64,000 nucleotides of DNA from Methylobacterium currus (GCF_003058325.1 NZ_CP028843.1:5325001-5389000), one strand, 5' to 3'. Positions 19,111-28,288 are shown, counted from the stretch's first letter. Notes: a model not told the origin generated them from the letters alone. Translations and numbers: made by a program.

Positions 19111-20052
19111 ATGGCCGGCACCACAGGATACCCGCAGGCAGGCGATTTCACGGCGCGGCTCTCGGCCGTGGCCAAGACCGTCGAAGGCTTCCTCGCCGAG
19201 CGTCTCGGCGACGCGGTGCAGGCCGGCGAGATCGCCCGGCCGTCCCGGCTGATGGAGGCGATGCGCCACGCCGTGCTCAACGGCGGCAAGCGCCTGCGTC
19301 CGTTCCTCGCCATCGAGACCGCCCGGATGCTCGGCGGCCCGTTCGAGGGCGCGATGGCGGCCGGCGCCGGCGTCGAGCTGGTGCATTGCTACTCGCTCGT
19401 CCACGACGACCTGCCGGCGATGGACGACGACGACCTGCGCCGCGGCCAGCCGACCGTGCACAAGAAGTACGACGAGGCCACCGCGATCCTGGTCGGCGAC
19501 GCCCTCCAGACCCTCGCCTTCGAGATCGTCGCCGATCCGGCCTGGCAGGCCGACCCGCTGATCCGCTCCGAGCTGGTGCTCGGTCTCGCCCGGGCGTCCG
19601 GCCTCGGCGGCATGGTCGGCGGCCAGCTCCTCGATCTCGGGGCGGAGGGGCGCTTCGGCCCGTCCAACCTCGACGTCGACGCGACGCTCCAGCTTCAGGC
19701 GATGAAGACCGGCGCGATCCTGGCCTTCTCGGTCGACGCCGGCGCCCTCGTGGGCGGCGCCTCTCCGGACGAGCGCCGCGCGCTCCTCGCTTACGGCCGG
19801 GCGCTGGGCCAGGCCTTCCAGGTCGCCGACGACATCCTCGACCGCGAGGCCTCCTCGGAGGCGATGGGCAAGCGCACCGGCAAGGACAAGGATGCCGGCA
19901 AGGCGACCCTCGTCGATCGCCTCGGCCTCGACGGCGCCCGCGCCGAGTGCGAGCGCCTGGTGGCCGAGTGCGAGAACGCCCTCAAGCCCTGGGGCGCGGC
20001 CGCCGCCACCCTGTGCGAGGCCGCCCGCTTCACCGTCGCGCGCAAGTCGTAA
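19111..20052 (+). CDS. ispA: Farnesyl (geranyl) diphosphate synthase
   Basis: This short-chain trans-prenyl diphosphate synthase condenses IPP with allylic diphosphates to supply quinones, hopanoids and carotenoids. It has the first Asp-rich motif DDLPAMDDDD, the second DDILD, and GGKRLRPFL near the N-terminus. Of three in-frame starts (19033 GTG, 19054, 19111), 19111 has AGGA seven bases upstream and gives 313 residues, near the usual 300. It starts about 135 bp from the divergent mtgA. Confidence 0.93.
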   Translation: MAGTTGYPQAGDFTARLSAVAKTVEGFLAERLGDAVQAGEIARPSRLMEAMRHAVLNGGKRLRPFLAIETARMLGGPFEGAMAAGAGVELVHCYSLVHDDLPAMDDDDLRRGQPTVHKKYDEATAILVGDALQTLAFEIVADPAWQADPLIRSELVLGLARASGLGGMVGGQLLDLGAEGRFGPSNLDVDATLQLQAMKTGAILAFSVDAGALVGGASPDERRALLAYGRALGQAFQVADDILDREASSEAMGKRTGKDKDAGKATLVDRLGLDGARAECERLVAECENALKPWGAAAATLCEAARFTVARKS

Positions 20053-20119
20053 CCCGTCCAATCCCGGTGGGGGGATGCGCCCTCCGCCCATCCGCCCGTG
20101 AATCGAAGAAGGTCACGCC

Positions 20120-21226
20120 ATGGCCACGTACAAGATCCTGCTCCTGCCCGGCGACGGCATCGGCCCGGAGGTGGCCCGGGAAGTCTCCAAGGTGCTGGCC
20201 TGGTTCACCCGCGCCGGTATCGCCCAGTTCGAGACCGAGACCGACCTCGTCGGCGGTGCCGCCATCGACGCCCACGGCGTGCCGCTCTCGGAAGCCGCGA
20301 TGGACCGCGCCAAGGCCGCCGACGCGGTCTTGTTCGGCGCCGTCGGCGGGCCGAAATGGGCCGGCGTCTCTTATGCCAAGCGCCCTGAGGCGGGTCTGCT
20401 CCGCCTGCGCAAGGATCTCGGCCTGTTCGCCAATCTCCGCCCGGCGATCTGCTACCCGGCGCTGGCCGATGCGTCCGCGCTCAAGCGCGAGCTGGTCGAG
20501 GGCCTCGACATCGTCATCGTGCGCGAGCTCACCGGCGGCGTGTATTTCGGCGAGCCGAAGGAGATCGTGACCCTGGAGGACGGCCAGAAGCGCGCCGTCG
20601 ACACGCAAGTGTACACGACCGGCGAGATCGAGCGGATCGCCGCGGTCGCCTTCGACCTCGCCCGCAAGCGCCGCAACAAGGTCGCCTCGGCCGAGAAGCA
20701 CAACGTGATGAAGACCGGCGTCTTGTGGAAGGAGACCGTCACCCGCCTCCACGCCGAGCAGTACTCGGATGTCGGGCTGGAGCACGTGCTGGCGGACAAT
20801 TGCGCCATGCAGCTGGTGCGCAACCCCAAGCAGTACGACGTGCTGGTCACCGACAACCTGTTCGGCGACATCCTGTCGGACGTGGCGGCGATGCTGACCG
20901 GCTCGCTCGGGATGCTGCCCTCGGCCTCCCTCGGCGCGGTCGAGAACGGCACGCGGCGCGCCCTCTACGAGCCGGTCCACGGTTCGGCCCCGGACATCGC
21001 CGGCCAGAACCTCGCCAACCCGATCGCCATGATCGGCTCGCTGGCGATGGCCCTGCGCTACTCCTTCGGCCTCGTCGAGGCGGCCGACCAGCTCGAGAGC
21101 GCCATCACCCGCACGCTGGCCGCCGGCACCCGCACCCGCGACATCGCCGCGCCGGGTACCAACGCGGTCGGCACCGCCGAGATGGGCGACGCCATCCTGC
21201 GCGAGCTGCAGGCCGGGGCGAACTGA
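20120..21226 (+). CDS. leuB: 3-Isopropylmalate dehydrogenase
   Basis: This 368-residue NAD-dependent dehydrogenase catalyses the third step of leucine synthesis. It shows [11 protein letters not shown] (about 7-17), FGAVGGPKW, the substrate-binding [11 protein letters not shown] and the family signature [20 protein letters not shown] around residue 245. A GAAGAAGG ribosome-binding site precedes the ATG. It sits 67 bp after ispA and 31 bp before a LOG-family gene. Confidence 0.97.
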   Translation: MATYKILLLPGDGIGPEVAREVSKVLAWFTRAGIAQFETETDLVGGAAIDAHGVPLSEAAMDRAKAADAVLFGAVGGPKWAGVSYAKRPEAGLLRLRKDLGLFANLRPAICYPALADASALKRELVEGLDIVIVRELTGGVYFGEPKEIVTLEDGQKRAVDTQVYTTGEIERIAAVAFDLARKRRNKVASAEKHNVMKTGVLWKETVTRLHAEQYSDVGLEHVLADNCAMQLVRNPKQYDVLVTDNLFGDILSDVAAMLTGSLGMLPSASLGAVENGTRRALYEPVHGSAPDIAGQNLANPIAMIGSLAMALRYSFGLVEAADQLESAITRTLAAGTRTRDIAAPGTNAVGTAEMGDAILRELQAGAN

Positions 21227-21257
21227 GCAGGACGGCCTGAGGCCGGGGAGACCAACC

Positions 21258-21836
21258 ATGCGCCTGTGCGTGTTCTGCGGCTCCAGCGACGGGGCCCGCC
21301 CGCTCTACCGCGAGGCGGCGACCGCGCTCGGGCGCCACTTCGCCGACAGCGGCATCGAGCTCGTCTATGGCGGCGGCAAGGTCGGGCTGATGGGGGCCGT
21401 CGCGGATGGCGCGCTCAGTGCCGGCGGCCGGGTCACCGGCATCATCCCCCAGTCCCTCGTCGAGAAGGAGACCGCGCATCTCGGCCTGACGGAGCTTCGC
21501 GTCGTCGCCTCGATGCACGAGCGCAAGGCCCTGATGGCCGACCTCGCCGACGGGTTCGTGGCTCTGCCGGGGGGCCTCGGCACCTTCGAGGAGATGTTCG
21601 AGGTCTGGACCTGGGCCCAGCTCGGCTACCACAGGAAGCCGCTCGCGGTGTTCAACGCCGGCGGCTTCTTCGACGGGTTGCTCGGCTTTCTCGATTCGGT
21701 GGTGGCCGAAGGCTTCGTGCGCGAGCCGCATCGGGCCATGCTGATCGTCGGCACCGAGCCGGCGGACCTCGTGGCCCGCATCCGGGCCTATGAGCCGCCG
21801 CGGGTGATCAAGTGGGTGAAGGCGGAGGAGCGGTAG
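21258..21836 (+). CDS. LOG-family (TIGR00730) Rossmann protein
   Basis: This 192-residue protein starts [12 protein letters not shown] and has [12 protein letters not shown] (about 35-46), the family signature [12 protein letters not shown] (about 100-111) and a final aromatic segment. The LOG family includes cytokinin-activating phosphoribohydrolases that release the free base from nucleoside monophosphates; many bacterial members act as general nucleotide 5'-monophosphate nucleosidases. GGGGAG precedes the ATG. It follows leuB directly, a chance neighbour rather than a pathway partner. Confidence 0.9.
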   Translation: MRLCVFCGSSDGARPLYREAATALGRHFADSGIELVYGGGKVGLMGAVADGALSAGGRVTGIIPQSLVEKETAHLGLTELRVVASMHERKALMADLADGFVALPGGLGTFEEMFEVWTWAQLGYHRKPLAVFNAGGFFDGLLGFLDSVVAEGFVREPHRAMLIVGTEPADLVARIRAYEPPRVIKWVKAEER

Positions 21837-21936
21837 GGGGTCTGCCCCCGTCCCGGACGATCGTCGCGTCAGCGGACGGTGACCCGAGAACGGGTGTCGC
21901 CCCGTCCTCCGACGCGGAACGAGCCTTCAAACGGAA

Positions 21937-21958
21937 ACGGGCCCCTCTCGGGGCCCGT
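21937..21958. terminator. Terminator between two convergent genes
   Basis: ACGGGCCCC (21937-21945) and GGGGCCCGT (21950-21958) form a 9-bp stem with a TCTC loop. On the minus strand T-rich sequence follows (TTTCCGTTT), so it best serves the secreted-protein gene at 21984. It could also stop the LOG transcript. Confidence 0.7.
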
Positions 21959-21983
21959 CGCACAGCCGGCCGGTGCGGTTCGC

Positions 21984-22397
21984 TCAGTACCCGTAGCGGG
22001 CCCGCGACAGCGGCGAGGTCGGGTCGAGATAGTCGATCGCCGACAGATCCACCGTGACCGCGCTGCGCCGGGCGCCGATGAACGGGCCGTTGGTGATCGG
22101 GTCGGGCAGGACGCCGGCGCCGCCCCAGCGCTCGCGCTGGCCGATATAGGGCGGCGAGTTCAGGTAGGACGCGGTGATGAAGTGCGGGTTGGTGGCCGGG
22201 TTGCTCACCGCGCCCGAATTGGCCTCCACGACGTTGCCGGCATCGAGCCAGCTGCGCGGGCGCACGCGGATCGCGAGGCCCTGGCCGTCCCGGGTGCTGC
22301 GGATGACGTAGCTGTCCTGCGCCTGCGAGGCAGCGGTGCCGGCGCCCAGGGCCGCGAGGGAGAGAAGCCCGGTCAGGGCGAGAGTCTGGAAGCGCAT
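21984..22397 (-). CDS. Secreted protein, function unknown
   Basis: This 137-residue protein has a signal peptide ending in AASQAQ (about residue 26). The mature part has a strand-rich SYVIRSTRDGQGLAIRVRPRSWLDAG segment and then a Gly/Pro/Tyr-rich tail (PPYIGQRERWGG). AAGG lies seven bases before the ATG. A terminator follows. The family is not recognised. Confidence 0.6.
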   Translation of the reverse strand: MRFQTLALTGLLSLAALGAGTAASQAQDSYVIRSTRDGQGLAIRVRPRSWLDAGNVVEANSGAVSNPATNPHFITASYLNSPPYIGQRERWGGAGVLPDPITNGPFIGARRSAVTVDLSAIDYLDPTSPLSRARYGY

Positions 22398-22494
22398 GAC
22401 GCACCTTTGATGAACGTCGCCAGGGTAGCGCCGCACTCGTTAAGAAACGACGCCGTTGTGGAAAGAGACGTGCGAGCGCGGCCGAGGTTCCACA

Positions 22495-23406
22495 TCACGG
22501 CGAAGCTGGTCGCGAATGCCGCACTCTCGCCGCATTCTTTCGAACCGGCCTGCGGGGCGCCGGCACGGCCGCGGTGGTCGCCGGCTCCTCCGGCGGACAG
22601 GCTGCCGCCCGCGGCTGGGCCAGCATCGCGGCGACGACCGGGGACAGCGGAGCCCCCGGCAGGGGGCTGAGGCGGTCGACCGTGCAGGCCACGGCCTGCG
22701 GCTCGGGCAATTGTCCGAGCGGCGCACAGAGCCAGCCTTCGAGCCGCAAGGCAGCCAAGGAGGCATTGAGGCGGAATGCCGTGCAGGCGCGGCGGCTCTC
22801 CGCATCGACGAGGGTCGCGTCGACGGTGTCGAGCGCGCCGAACCGCGTCGCGAGCTGCCCGCGCTCCCCGGTGCGCACCACCGCGAGGCCGCCGGCCTCC
22901 GCGGCCCGGCGGGCCAGGGTGACGAACAGGCTCCCCTCCCCGTCCGGCTCGGACGTCTCGACGGCGACGAGGTGCAGGAACGGCGCCTCCTGCACCGCGA
23001 AGGCGCCGGCGGTCAGCGTGTCTTCCCGCAGGCCCGGTTGCATCCGGGCGCTGCCGGTCGCGTCGCCGAGGCGGTAGCGGTCGGCGGCGGCCTCGCTCCA
23101 CAGGGGAGCCGCCACCGCGGGGGCGGCGTAGCGCGGCACGAAGGCGGCCTCGTCGGCGAGCGGCGGGTCGGCGAGGCGCCGCTCGCTCGCGAGCACGCTG
23201 AGCAGCGCGATAACCGCCGCGGCGGCGATCGTCCGCCCGGCGGCGCGCCCGCGCCAGGACCGGCGCGGGACCGCGCGGGGCAGCGGCCGCGGCAGGAGCG
23301 GCTCGACCGGGCCGATCTCCCGGGCGAGCGCGTCAGCCGCCCGCGCCAGGGCGGCGGCGTCGAAGTCCGGCCTGTGCCGCACGGGGTCGCTCCTCCGGTC
23401 GCGCAT
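22495..23406 (-). CDS. Single-pass membrane protein, function unknown
   Basis: This 303-residue protein has about 55 cytoplasmic residues rich in Arg/Ala/Pro, then one hydrophobic helix (about 57-75: RTIAAAAVIALLSVLAS), then a long periplasmic part. Three of its four cysteines fall in ACTAF, WLCAP and AVACTVD, and the C-terminus is basic and Pro-rich. The topology resembles an anti-sigma factor, but no sigma gene adjoins it and no zinc-binding HxxxCxxC is present. It is divergent from the asd leader region. Confidence 0.55.
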   Translation of the reverse strand: MRDRRSDPVRHRPDFDAAALARAADALAREIGPVEPLLPRPLPRAVPRRSWRGRAAGRTIAAAAVIALLSVLASERRLADPPLADEAAFVPRYAAPAVAAPLWSEAAADRYRLGDATGSARMQPGLREDTLTAGAFAVQEAPFLHLVAVETSEPDGEGSLFVTLARRAAEAGGLAVVRTGERGQLATRFGALDTVDATLVDAESRRACTAFRLNASLAALRLEGWLCAPLGQLPEPQAVACTVDRLSPLPGAPLSPVVAAMLAQPRAAACPPEEPATTAAVPAPRRPVRKNAARVRHSRPASP

Positions 23407-23635
23407 GGATGGCGCTTCCAGAGTCGCATCGCATTTTAGCGATTTCGTTGATCCGTCCCAGCTTGTCCTCAGGCGGGCCGAGTCAGGGTGAAGAAAGCCC
23501 TAACGAGTGACGGGACGCAGAATCTGTTGCCGGCGACCGACCCCGGCCCTTGACAGACAGACCCGTTCGGGCTGTTGCTTCCCGCGCTCGCGCACCCCAT
23601 CTCGGGTGTCGCCTTTTCCGAGGACTGACCGCGCC

Positions 23636-23698
23636 ATGCGGCCTGCGTCGACCACGACGAAACGCAAAGCCACGACGGCGATCACCGCCGCCGGCTGA
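23636..23698 (+). CDS. Candidate Thr-rich leader peptide of asd
   Basis: This is a 20-codon open frame with ATG at 23636 and TGA at 23696-23698. It encodes MRPASTTTKRKATTAITAAG, with six Thr, one Ile and two Lys. E. coli ThrL, a known attenuation leader, is 21 residues and also Thr/Ile-rich. A GAGGA sequence lies about eleven bases upstream. It ends about 110 bp before asd, an enzyme of the Thr/Met/Lys branch. Alternative RNA pairings follow it (next entry). Translation and regulation are inferred. Confidence 0.45.
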   Translation: MRPASTTTKRKATTAITAAG

Positions 23699-23720
23699 AG
23701 CCTCGCGTCGTCCTCGGATC

Positions 23721-23783
23721 CCTCCCCGTCCGTGGCGGACGGAGGCCGGGCTCCACGAGCCCGCCTGAGATCGTCCGGGGAGG
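23721..23783 (+). promoter_or_regulatory. Possible attenuator hairpins in the asd 5' leader
   Basis: CCGTCCG (23726-23732) pairs perfectly with CGGACGG (23736-23742) around a TGG loop, extended by CCT/AGG. A second stem pairs GGGCT (23748-23752) with AGCCC (23758-23762). CCTCCCCG (23721-23728) is also exactly complementary to CGGGGAGG (23776-23783), which would destroy the first stem. Such exclusive pairing is what attenuators use. No U-run is seen, so termination would need Rho, or control may act on translation. The rest of 23407-23809 shows only a TTGACA hexamer at 23550-23555 with a weak -10. Confidence 0.4.
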
Positions 23784-23809
23784 AGTTAGTCCGAACTGGA
23801 GCGATTGAG

Positions 23810-24844
23810 ATGGGTTACAAGGTTGCCGTCGTCGGAGCCACCGGCAATGTGGGCCGCGAGATGCTCGACATCCTGGCCGAGCGCGCCTTCCCGGCCGATA
23901 CGGTGGTGGCGCTCGCCTCCCGCCGCAGCCTCGGGCAAGAGGTGTCCTTCGGCGACAAGACCCTGAAGGTCCAGGCCCTCGACCAGTACGACTTCTCCGA
24001 CACCGACATCTGCCTGATGTCGGCCGGCGGCGAGACCTCGAAGGAGTGGTCGCCCCGCATCGGCCAGCAGGGCTGCGTCGTCATCGATAACTCGTCGGCC
24101 TTCCGCTACGATTCCGACGTGCCGCTGATCGTGCCGGAGGTGAATGCCGACGCCGTCGTGGGCTTCACCAAGAAGAACATCATCGCCAACCCGAACTGCT
24201 CGACCGCGCAGCTCGTCGTGGCCCTGAAGCCCCTGCACGAGGCCGCCACCATCAAGCGCGTCGTCGTCGCGACCTACCAGTCGGTCTCCGGCGCCGGCAA
24301 GGACGCGATGGACGAGCTGTTCAACCAGACCCGCGCGGTGTTCACCGCCGGCGAGGTCAAGGTCCAGAAGTTCCCCAAGCGCATCGCCTTCAACGTCATC
24401 CCGCACATCGACGTCTTCATGGAGGACGGGTCCACCAAGGAAGAGTGGAAGATGGTGGCCGAGACCAAGAAGATGCTCGACCCCAAGATCAAGCTGACGG
24501 CGACCTGCGTGCGCGTGCCGGTGTTCATCGGCCACTCGGAGGCGGTGAACGTCGAGTTCGAGCGCCCGCTCTCGGCCGAGGAGGCGACTCAGATCCTGCG
24601 CTCGGCGCCCGGCATCCTGGTCGACGACAAGCGCGAGCCCGGCGGCTACATCACCCCGCACGAGGCGGCGGGCGAGGACGCGACCTACATCTCGCGCATC
24701 CGCGAGGACATCACGGTCGAGAACGGCCTGTCGTTCTGGTGCGTGTCGGACAACCTGCGCAAGGGCGCGGCGCTGAACACGGTCCAGATCGCCGAGGTCC
24801 TGGTCAACCGCAAGCTGATCCAGCCGAAGCAGAAGGCGGCGTAA
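23810..24844 (+). CDS. asd: Aspartate-semialdehyde dehydrogenase
   Basis: This 344-residue NADPH-dependent enzyme reduces aspartyl phosphate to the semialdehyde, the branch point to Lys/diaminopimelate, Thr, Ile and Met. It shows the Rossmann motif VVGATGNVGREML (about 6-18), the catalytic Cys in NPNCST (about 129) and the later conserved HSEAVNVEFE. TGGAG lies eight bases before ATG 23810. It is preceded by a candidate Thr-rich leader and followed by a strong terminator. Confidence 0.97.
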   Translation: MGYKVAVVGATGNVGREMLDILAERAFPADTVVALASRRSLGQEVSFGDKTLKVQALDQYDFSDTDICLMSAGGETSKEWSPRIGQQGCVVIDNSSAFRYDSDVPLIVPEVNADAVVGFTKKNIIANPNCSTAQLVVALKPLHEAATIKRVVVATYQSVSGAGKDAMDELFNQTRAVFTAGEVKVQKFPKRIAFNVIPHIDVFMEDGSTKEEWKMVAETKKMLDPKIKLTATCVRVPVFIGHSEAVNVEFERPLSAEEATQILRSAPGILVDDKREPGGYITPHEAAGEDATYISRIREDITVENGLSFWCVSDNLRKGAALNTVQIAEVLVNRKLIQPKQKAA

Positions 24845-24896
24845 GCGTCGGCGCTGTGCAACGGGATCGAATCCGTTAAGATCGCGAGATCTGTCC

Positions 24897-24928
24897 GGCC
24901 CGCCTCCCTCGGAGGCGGGCCGTCTTTC
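24897..24928 (+). terminator. Rho-independent terminator of asd
   Basis: An 11-bp perfect GC stem, GGCCCGCCTCC (24897-24907) with GGAGGCGGGCC (24911-24921), has a CTC loop. It is followed by GTCTTTCGTC. Confidence 0.85.
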
Positions 24929-24950
24929 GTCAAAGCGGAGATTGACGTCC

Positions 24951-26498
24951 ATGGCCCCCACCATCCTGTCCGTCCGCGACGACACCCTGGCGGTGCTGGA
25001 GCGCCTCGGCGTCCCGGCCTCGGCCTCGGCCTTTGCGGAGGGTGGCGGAGAAACCGGATTGCCGGCGCGCTCGCCGATCGACGGCGGGGTGGTAACGGGC
25101 CTGCGCCAGACCACGGCCGACGAGGCCGAGGCGACGCTGGCTAGGGCGCATCAGGCCTTCCTCGCCTGGCGCCGGGTGCCGGGCCCGCGCCGGGGCGAGC
25201 TGGTGCGGCTGCTGGCTGAGGAGCTGCGCGCGCACAAGGACGATCTCGGCCGGCTGGTGACGCTCGAGGCCGGCAAGATCCTCTCGGAAGGCCTCGGCGA
25301 GGTCCAGGAGATGATCGACATCTGCGATTTCGCCGTCGGCCTGTCGCGGCAATTGCACGGGCTCACCATCGCCACCGAGCGGCCGGACCATCGGATGATG
25401 GAGGTGTGGCATCCGCTTGGGCTTTGCGGCGTCATCACGGCGTTCAATTTCCCCGTGGCGGTGTGGTCGTGGAACGCGGCGCTCGCCCTCGTCTGCGGCG
25501 ATTCCGTCATCTGGAAGCCCTCCGAGAAGACGCCGCTCACCGCGCTCGCCGTCCATGCGCTCGCCACCAAGGCGGTGAAGCGCTTCGGTGCGGACGCGCC
25601 GGACGGCCTGCTCGGGCTCCTCATCGGCGGCCGGGAACTCGGCGAGCGGCTGGTCGAGGACGAGCGCGTCGCACTCGTCTCCGCCACCGGCTCGACCGCG
25701 ATGGGCCGGCAGGTGGCGCCGAAGCTCGCCGCCCGCTTCGCCCGGGCGATCCTGGAGCTCGGCGGCAACAACGCCGCGATCGTGGCGCCTTCCGCCGATC
25801 TCGACCTCGCCTTGCGCGCCATCGCCTTCGCGGCGATGGGCACCGCCGGCCAGCGCTGCACCACCCTGCGGCGGCTGTTCGTGCATGACAGCGTCTACGA
25901 CGCGCTCGTGCCGCGGCTGAAGGCAGCCTACGGCTCAGTGCGGATCGGCGATCCGCGGGATCCCGCCACCCTGATCGGCCCGCTGATCGACGGCACGGCG
26001 GCCGACGGCATGGCCCGCGCCCTCGACGAGGCGCGGGCGATCGGCGGCACCGTGCATGGCGGCGAGCGCCTGCGCGACATCCGCGGCGAGGCGGCGGCCT
26101 ATGTCCGCCCGGCCCTCGTCGAGATGCCCGAGCAGGCCGGCCCGATGCGCCGCGAGACCTTCGCGCCGATCCTCTACGTGACCCGCTACACCGAGCTGGA
26201 GGAGGCGATCGCGCAGCAGAACGCGGTGGCGGCCGGCCTCTCCTCCTCGATCTTCACCCGGGACCTGTCCGAGGCCGAGACCTTCCTGTCGGCGTCCGGC
26301 TCCGATTGCGGCATCGCCAACGTCAATATCGGGCCCTCGGGCGCCGAGATCGGCGGGGCCTTCGGCGGCGAGAAGGAGACCGGCGGCGGGCGCGAGGCGG
26401 GCTCGGATTCCTGGAAGGCCTATATGCGCCGGGCCACCAACACCATCAATTACGGCAAGACCCTGCCGCTGGCGCAGGGCGTGACGTTCGAGGTGTGA
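24951..26498 (+). CDS. amaB: ALDH7-family dehydrogenase, probable aminoadipate-semialdehyde / piperideine-6-carboxylate dehydrogenase
   Basis: This 515-residue aldehyde dehydrogenase has FNFPVAVWSWN, KPSEKTPLTA, the catalytic Glu in ELGGNN and the catalytic Cys in GTAGQRCTTLRR. The C-terminal block GREAGSDSWKAYMRR is typical of the antiquitin (ALDH7A1)/AmaB branch rather than general ALDHs. These enzymes oxidise alpha-aminoadipate semialdehyde in lysine breakdown. ATG 24951 has GGAG about ten bases upstream; a TTG nine bases earlier is less likely. It lies just after the asd terminator with its own transcript. Confidence 0.85.
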   Translation: MAPTILSVRDDTLAVLERLGVPASASAFAEGGGETGLPARSPIDGGVVTGLRQTTADEAEATLARAHQAFLAWRRVPGPRRGELVRLLAEELRAHKDDLGRLVTLEAGKILSEGLGEVQEMIDICDFAVGLSRQLHGLTIATERPDHRMMEVWHPLGLCGVITAFNFPVAVWSWNAALALVCGDSVIWKPSEKTPLTALAVHALATKAVKRFGADAPDGLLGLLIGGRELGERLVEDERVALVSATGSTAMGRQVAPKLAARFARAILELGGNNAAIVAPSADLDLALRAIAFAAMGTAGQRCTTLRRLFVHDSVYDALVPRLKAAYGSVRIGDPRDPATLIGPLIDGTAADGMARALDEARAIGGTVHGGERLRDIRGEAAAYVRPALVEMPEQAGPMRRETFAPILYVTRYTELEEAIAQQNAVAAGLSSSIFTRDLSEAETFLSASGSDCGIANVNIGPSGAEIGGAFGGEKETGGGREAGSDSWKAYMRRATNTINYGKTLPLAQGVTFEV

Positions 26499-26536
26499 GT
26501 GGAGTTAGCCTTCCCTCGATGGGACTGATACCATCG

Positions 26537-26614
26537 CGCTTTCGCATCGACGTGTCGATGCGAAAGCGTCCGGCGCATCAGCGCCGGCGCCCATTCGAAG
26601 GCGCGGCGGTATAA
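26537..26614 (+). repeat. Structured interspersed repeat, copy A
   Basis: It opens with a perfect 15-bp inverted repeat, CGCTTTCGCATCGAC (26537-26551) and GTCGATGCGAAAGCG (26554-26568). It continues with GCGTCCGGCGCATCAGC (26566-26582) and a 21-base block at 26594-26614 beginning TTCGAAGGCGCGG. Both blocks recur exactly, inverted, in copy B at 34115-34228. It lies between the convergent ends of the ALDH and M20 genes. Confidence 0.85.
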
Positions 26615-26626
26615 CGCCCACCATAT

Positions 26627-26662
26627 CGTCCCGGGCCCGCGCAGCCGAACCCGGGATCCATG
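26627..26662 (-). repeat. Interspersed repeat, second copy of the 12.9-kb element
   Basis: The reverse complement reads ATGGATCCCGGGTT at one end and GGGCCCGGGACG at the other. It is almost identical to 12967-13001. A related CGATCCCGGGTTC stretch at 26727-26739 suggests a degenerate partner arm. The remainder of 26499-26829 holds no gene that I can support. Confidence 0.75.
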
Positions 26663-26829
26663 AAAGCTGACGCTCTCGAAGACGTCGAAACGCCGTCAGC
26701 CCTGTCCTGCATCATCAGCGGCTAGCGATCCCGGGTTCTCGCCTTTCGGCGAGCTCCGGGAGACCGCGGGAGCGAGGCGCGCGGACCATCTTTGCGTCTC
26801 GTCACGCCGCGCTTGACGGTCTCGCGATC

Positions 26830-27999
26830 CTACGCCGCCGGCATCGCCCGCTCGATCACCCGGGCGAACAGCGATACGCCGTAGGGCGCCGCCTCGTCGT
26901 TGAAGTCGTAGGCCGGGTGGTGCAGGCCGGCGCCGGGGCCGGTGCCGAGGAAGATGTAGGCGCCGGGCCGGGCGTTCAGCATGTAGGAGAAATCCTCCGC
27001 GCCCATCATCGGCTGGACCGCGCGCTCCACCGCGCCCTCGCCCGAGACCTCGGCGGCGACATCGGCCATGAAGCTCGCCCGTCCCGGATCGTTGGCGGTC
27101 ACCGGGTAGCCACGGCCGTAATCGGCGGTCGCGGTGGCGCCGAAGGCGGCGGCGACGTTCGAGGCCACCTGCGCGATGCGCGCCTCGCACAGGTCGCGGA
27201 CGCTCTCGGACAGGGTGCGCACCGTGCCGTTGAGGATCGCGAATTCCGGGATGACGTTGAAGGCGTCGCCGGCCTTGACCTGCGTGATCGAGATCACCGC
27301 CGACTGCACCGGGTCGACGGTGCGGGAGGCGATCGATTGCAGGGCGGTGACGATGTGGGAGGCGACCAGCACCGGATCGATGCAATCGTGGGGGGCCGCC
27401 GCGTGGCCGCCCTTGCCGGTGACCGTGATGGTGATCCGGTCGGCCGCCGCCATGATCGCGCCGGGGCGGATCGCGAAGCTGCCGAGGGGAAGGCCCGGCT
27501 TGTTGTGCAGGCCGTAAACCTCCTGGATGCCGAAGCGCTCCATCAGGCCGTCCTTCAGCATCACGTCGGCACCGCCGCCGCCCTCCTCCGCCGGCTGGAA
27601 GATGACGATCGCCGTGCCGTCGAAGTTGCGGGTCTCGGCCAGGTACTTGGCCGCACCCAGCAGCATCGCCGTGTGGCCGTCATGGCCGCAGGCGTGCATC
27701 TTGCCCGGCACGGTGGAGCGGTGCGGCACGCCGCTCGTCTCCTCGATCGGCAGGGCGTCCATGTCGGCCCGCAGGCCGATCACCTTGCCCGAGCCGGTAT
27801 CGCGGCCGCGGATGACGCCGACGACGCCGGTCTTGCCGAGACCCGTCACCACCTCGTCGCAGCCGAAGGCCCGCAGCCGCTCGGCCACCAGGCCGGAGGT
27901 GCGGTCGAGGGCGAACAGCAGCTCGGGATGCTGGTGGAAGTCGCGGCGCCAGGCGGTGATCTCGTCGGCGAGGGCGGCGACGCGGTTGATGACGGGCAT
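26830..27999 (-). CDS. M20-family (hippurate hydrolase-like) amidohydrolase
   Basis: This 389-residue cytosolic metallo-amidohydrolase of the M20D/ArgE-like group cleaves N-acyl amino acids or small peptides. Metal-binding motifs visible are RADMDALP, MHACGHDGHTAML, QPAEEGGGGA and the late MMGAEDFSYML. GKGGHAAAPH marks the dimerisation lid. It is divergent from a peptide-type ABC transporter, a pairing common in Hyphomicrobiales, suggesting that it processes imported acyl-amino acids or peptides. Confidence 0.9.
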   Translation of the reverse strand: MPVINRVAALADEITAWRRDFHQHPELLFALDRTSGLVAERLRAFGCDEVVTGLGKTGVVGVIRGRDTGSGKVIGLRADMDALPIEETSGVPHRSTVPGKMHACGHDGHTAMLLGAAKYLAETRNFDGTAIVIFQPAEEGGGGADVMLKDGLMERFGIQEVYGLHNKPGLPLGSFAIRPGAIMAAADRITITVTGKGGHAAAPHDCIDPVLVASHIVTALQSIASRTVDPVQSAVISITQVKAGDAFNVIPEFAILNGTVRTLSESVRDLCEARIAQVASNVAAAFGATATADYGRGYPVTANDPGRASFMADVAAEVSGEGAVERAVQPMMGAEDFSYMLNARPGAYIFLGTGPGAGLHHPAYDFNDEAAPYGVSLFARVIERAMPAA

Positions 28000-28198
28000 G
28001 TGACAATACGCTCATATCGGGGCGGGAACGGACGCGCAGGATGCAACAGGCAGACCGTCGCGCGGTCAACTCCCTCGCACGGCTCGCGAATGTCGCGGGC
28101 CCGGCGCCGGGCGCATGGCCCGGGGCCGGTTGGCCCGGGACTTGTTAGGGTTGCATGATCGATCCCGACCCTTCCGTCGTCTGGCGGGAAGGACGGGG

Positions 28199-28210
28199 AT
28201 GATGCATCAT
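28199..28210. promoter_or_regulatory. Palindrome upstream of the peptide ABC operon
   Basis: ATGATGCATCAT is a perfect 12-base palindrome, followed after a short T-rich gap by another ATCAT half. It lies about 80 bases before the substrate-binding protein and about 200 from the divergent M20 start, so it may be a shared operator. No regulator gene is adjacent. A GC hairpin (TTCCGGCG with CGCCGGAA) follows it. Confidence 0.35.
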
Positions 28211-28288
28211 TTTTCATCATTCCGGCGTCGCCTGTGGCGCCGGAAGGCTCTAGTAAGAGCTTGATTCCCCCGCGGAGTGTGCCTGTCG

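Noticed and set aside
23507..23635. A longer 63-codon form of the asd leader
   Set aside because: The upstream part looks like random GC-rich sequence, with no ribosome-binding site at its start; the inner ATG at 23636 is better supported.
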